7,983 bases of DNA. Source: Candidatus Melainabacteria bacterium (GTDB lineage Bacteria; Cyanobacteriota; Vampirovibrionia; Vampirovibrionales; JAJTHC01). Position 1 is the stretch's first letter. The number at the start of each line of letters is the position of its first letter. The notes beneath the pieces are model-generated. The model was given only the letters and a program-made list of their open reading frames with translations, was not told the DNA's origin and did not search any database. The position numbers and the translations under genes are program-made. The stretch lies in the NCBI GenBank assembly GCA_026389055.1, contig JAPLIO010000052.1:1-7983 (forward strand), in the 5' to 3' direction. This document shows, one piece after another, positions 6,019-7,983 of this stretch.

Positions 6019-7818
6019 CTATTTGGTTATAACCACAGGGCTTTCTTTACCTGAAATTTCATGTTTTAAGGCAGAATTATCCAGTTGATGGAACATTCTT
6101 GCGTGTGCCTCTACGAAGTTTCTACCATTATAATCATCGTGTCCCACTATTGCACAATTCACATTATTACCAAAGCTAGGGAACTGTTGATAATCAAAAC
6201 GCCCCGCTCTACCATCATTATCACTAAACCAAATATCATCATTTAATAGCTTTAGTAGTTCTGAATAATCTGCTGAAGCAGAGGTGCCTGAATTTAATTC
6301 TTTTGCCAGTTTTTGTTGGAATTGACTATTAAGTGCCTCTACTTCTTTTCGCAGTTGTTCAGGCGTTAAATTGGCACGGGTTTCTTGCTTAATTAATGGA
6401 CTGGTTGGATTTAAAAAAGTTGCCAAAGCTTGCCATGGTGCTTCCCTTACCAAGCAATGAAACATGATTGATTTATCATCAGGATCATAATGAACCAATT
6501 TTAACCGAGAAAAATAGTCTTTATATAATTGTATTACTTCCTCTTTTGTGAAACTAAGGTTTTTGACACCTTTTGTAGAAAGTAATTTTTGAATACCCTC
6601 ATTAGCATCAACTAACAGTCTTCCACTAGATTGAGATTGACCGAAATAACCTGTATCAAAGTATGCTAGGTGATTTGTATAGTTATAATATCGTGCATCT
6701 TCTCCTGACAGGTATTTTATCAATAAGTCAAATGTAATAAAATCATGATTAGAATTAACAATGTTTATATTCGTTTTAAGTTTTTCTACCAACAGTAGTG
6801 TAAATAAATCAAGTTGTCCTCTATCGCCCAATACATCGCCTACTAAATTCAGTTCTTTGGCTGGGTCAACTACGGTTATCGTTTTTAATGCCTCCTTAAA
6901 TCGTTTCACTAAAATATGAACTTCCTCTTTTGTTTGAGGATTGGTGAATTCGAACATTTTTATTAACCGTGCAAAATCTACATTGTTAGTCCTTGATTTA
7001 GCAATACTCTCTGCCGTGTATCCTTTATTTACATCTAATGTCATTTCACCTTTGGCTATTTCTTCTATTATTTTTGCCAAATGTTTATTCTTTGCATCGT
7101 CTAAAAAAGTGAGACACTCAGCATTAGTATTTATATGATTTATTACAAGTTGATTATCTTTTTTTTCCAATAGCTCAAATGCTTTATGAATGGCTAAAAA
7201 TTCTTTGGCAGTGTTTTCGGGCATTACAATAGCTTCCATTTGGGCTAATTGTAATAACCCTTTCAACCAAGACCCATGCAAATCTCCCAAGTACAGGTGC
7301 TTAGCATCTTTCACTAGTTTTACACCTTCCAAATAAGTCTTAGCTTCTGTTTCGGTGGACTCTCCTAAAACGTTGACTTTCAACCTGTACCAAGGATATC
7401 CATTGGGTGCGGGATCATCAAACACAGCGTGCATTTTTTCTAATTGTGCTATTAGTTCTGGGCTTTTTTCGATAGTTGAACGGTTGACAGACTGCTTCGT
7501 TTTTTCTGCCACTTCTGCAATAGCTTTTTCAGGCTTAAACCACTGGCTGATGCTTTCCCGTTGCCAAATACCCAGCCCAATCAGTGTTCCCAAGGCTACA
7601 GTCCCGCCAATTATCATTGCCCAAGGCGGTGCTTCTTTTTTCGGCTTAGTTTGAGGAGTCGGTTTCCTTGCTTCTTCTGTAACGTTGAAGGTATCGGTTG
7701 TTGGTGTGGATTTTTGGGGTTGCTTACGCTGAACTTCAGGCTTCTTTGGGGTGGAAGTCTGGCTGAGAGAAGGGGTGTACCCTTGTGCTAATTGGGTGTA
7801 AGAAGGAACGGTATCCAA
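6019..7818 (-). CDS. Membrane-anchored PPP-like metallophosphatase, related to effector-type phosphatases
   Basis: The 599-residue protein has three parts. Residues 1-65 are rich in Pro, Thr and Lys and probably disordered. Residues 66-85 (WAMIIGGTVALGTLIGLGIW) form one membrane helix preceded by KPKKE; positive charge on that side predicts the N-terminus in the cytoplasm and the catalytic part outside. The rest carries metallophosphatase motifs in PPP order: GDLHGS (178-183; D179, H181), GDVLGDRG (327-334; D328, D332, R333), SNHD (356-359), H454 in MFHC and H560 in VGHD. These fit a two-metal phosphoesterase of the calcineurin/PPP class. SNHD in place of GNHE, and the extra residue in GDxxGDRG, recall Legionella WipA/WipB. 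About 145 residues separate the first two motifs, against about 30 in ordinary PPP enzymes. The start is TTG, with AGGA ten bases upstream and an in-frame TAG just before. Substrate unknown. Confidence 0.82.
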   Translation of the reverse strand: MDTVPSYTQLAQGYTPSLSQTSTPKKPEVQRKQPQKSTPTTDTFNVTEEARKPTPQTKPKKEAPPWAMIIGGTVALGTLIGLGIWQRESISQWFKPEKAIAEVAEKTKQSVNRSTIEKSPELIAQLEKMHAVFDDPAPNGYPWYRLKVNVLGESTETEAKTYLEGVKLVKDAKHLYLGDLHGSWLKGLLQLAQMEAIVMPENTAKEFLAIHKAFELLEKKDNQLVINHINTNAECLTFLDDAKNKHLAKIIEEIAKGEMTLDVNKGYTAESIAKSRTNNVDFARLIKMFEFTNPQTKEEVHILVKRFKEALKTITVVDPAKELNLVGDVLGDRGQLDLFTLLLVEKLKTNINIVNSNHDFITFDLLIKYLSGEDARYYNYTNHLAYFDTGYFGQSQSSGRLLVDANEGIQKLLSTKGVKNLSFTKEEVIQLYKDYFSRLKLVHYDPDDKSIMFHCLVREAPWQALATFLNPTSPLIKQETRANLTPEQLRKEVEALNSQFQQKLAKELNSGTSASADYSELLKLLNDDIWFSDNDGRAGRFDYQQFPSFGNNVNCAIVGHDDYNGRNFVEAHARMFHQLDNSALKHEISGKESPVVITK

Positions 7819-7828
7819 CGCGTTAAAA

Positions 7829-7832
7829 TCCT
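7829..7832 (-). promoter_or_regulatory. Ribosome binding site supporting a TTG start
   Basis: AGGA on the minus strand lies ten bases before TTG (7818-7816). An in-frame TAG immediately precedes it, and the next possible ATG is codon 68, inside the membrane helix. TTG is therefore the only reasonable start for the phosphatase gene. Confidence 0.5.
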
Positions 7833-7842
7833 AGCGGTTAGC

Positions 7843-7887
7843 GTGAGTCTAACAGCATAAAACCCAAAAATGGTAGCTTGATGCTAG
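7843..7887. repeat. Intergenic repeat, copy B
   Basis: This is the second copy of the repeat, in the same orientation as copy A. It consists of GTGAGTCTAACAGCATAAA (two mismatches to copy A), about nine extra bases, then the identical 20-base block at 7868-7887. It lies between the acyltransferase stop codon and the phosphatase start. On the minus strand AACAGC just outside it can pair with GCTGTT inside it. The two copies therefore follow two successive minus-strand genes. Confidence 0.8.
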
Positions 7888-7898
7888 GCTGTTTTCAA
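7870..7898 (-). promoter_or_regulatory. Candidate promoter of the phosphatase gene
   Basis: TTGAAA (7898-7893) and TACCAT (7875-7870) are spaced by 17 bases on the minus strand, about 50 bases before the TTG start. The -10 falls inside repeat copy B. Consensus agreement is only moderate, and readthrough from the acyltransferase gene is equally possible. Confidence 0.25.
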
Positions 7899-7983
7899 TT
7901 ACAACGCCCTAGCAGGTACCCCACCGACCGTTTGATTATCCGCCACGGCGGTAACCACACCAGCCCCAACACCTACCACCACA
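7899..7983 (-). CDS. Hexapeptide-repeat acyltransferase, C-terminal fragment (rest outside window)
   Basis: The last 27 codons of a minus-strand gene run from the window edge to TAA (7901-7899). They include VGAGVVTAVADNQTVGGVPA and end in RAL. This matches the end of left-handed beta-helix acetyltransferases, where a G-A-G-[AS]-V-V-T coil is followed by a D-N turn and a V-G-[VN]-P-A-[RK] closing motif, as in serine acetyltransferase (CysE) and NeuD/PglD-type sugar acyltransferases. The enzymes transfer an acyl group from a CoA or similar donor to an amino acid or sugar. The visible part cannot separate these subfamilies. The gene precedes the phosphatase gene on the same strand with 80 bases between them. 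Confidence 0.8.
   Translation of the reverse strand, partial: VVVGVGAGVVTAVADNQTVGGVPARAL

Noticed and set aside
7843..7905. Integron attC-like site: GTTAGAC on the minus strand in repeat copy B fits the GTTRRRY core and lies between two same-strand genes.
   Set aside because: No complementary RYYYAAC arm is found at the other end, copy A has GTTAGAA without the pyrimidine and no AACAGC partner, and no integrase is in the window.

Overview
The window looks like chromosomal DNA from a flagellated, Gram-negative-type bacterium. The best lineage clue is the transfer-messenger RNA. Its 19-residue tag begins ANNVV and ends VAA, which resembles tags of the cyanobacterial lineage (ANNIV...VAA/IAA). 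Photosynthetic cyanobacteria lack flagella, so that tag beside flagellar rod genes points to a non-photosynthetic relative such as Vampirovibrionia/Melainabacteria. This is an inference from one RNA tag and gene content, not an established identity.

Layout. Bases 1-339 (+) hold the end of an unrecognised gene with an acidic C-terminus. Bases 462-945 (-) encode a one-piece tmRNA with a genomically encoded CCA. Bases 946-1301 have no gene, only an inverted repeat and a weak promoter candidate. flgB (1302-1781) and flgC (1808-2332) form a two-gene (+) rod cluster, followed by a small glycine-rich membrane protein (2465-2878), not the usual fliE. gyrB (2905-5532, -) converges on that gene and encodes a long-form GyrB of 875 residues. 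Bases 5533-6018 are a gene-free, AT-rich region. It holds likely gyrB promoters, palindromes and a strong (+)-oriented terminator with no recognised (+) gene ahead of it. Bases 6019-7818 (-) encode a 599-residue membrane-anchored PPP-like metallophosphatase. The window ends in the C-terminus of a hexapeptide-repeat acyltransferase (7899-7983, -), which is only 27 codons long here.

How the parts relate. tmRNA (ribosome rescue) and GyrB (DNA supercoiling) are housekeeping functions; FlgB and FlgC are structural parts of the flagellar rod. The accessory part is 5960-7890. There the phosphatase gene starts with TTG, its catalytic body is much more AT-rich than its own N-terminal segment and than gyrB, and a related 36-45 bp repeat lies just beyond its 3' end and again just upstream of it. 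The phosphatase motifs (GDLHG, GDVLGDRG, SNHD, late GH) resemble my recollection of the Legionella WipA/WipB effector phosphatases. That makes this gene the most interesting object in the window. I see no CRISPR array, insertion sequence or complete defence system.
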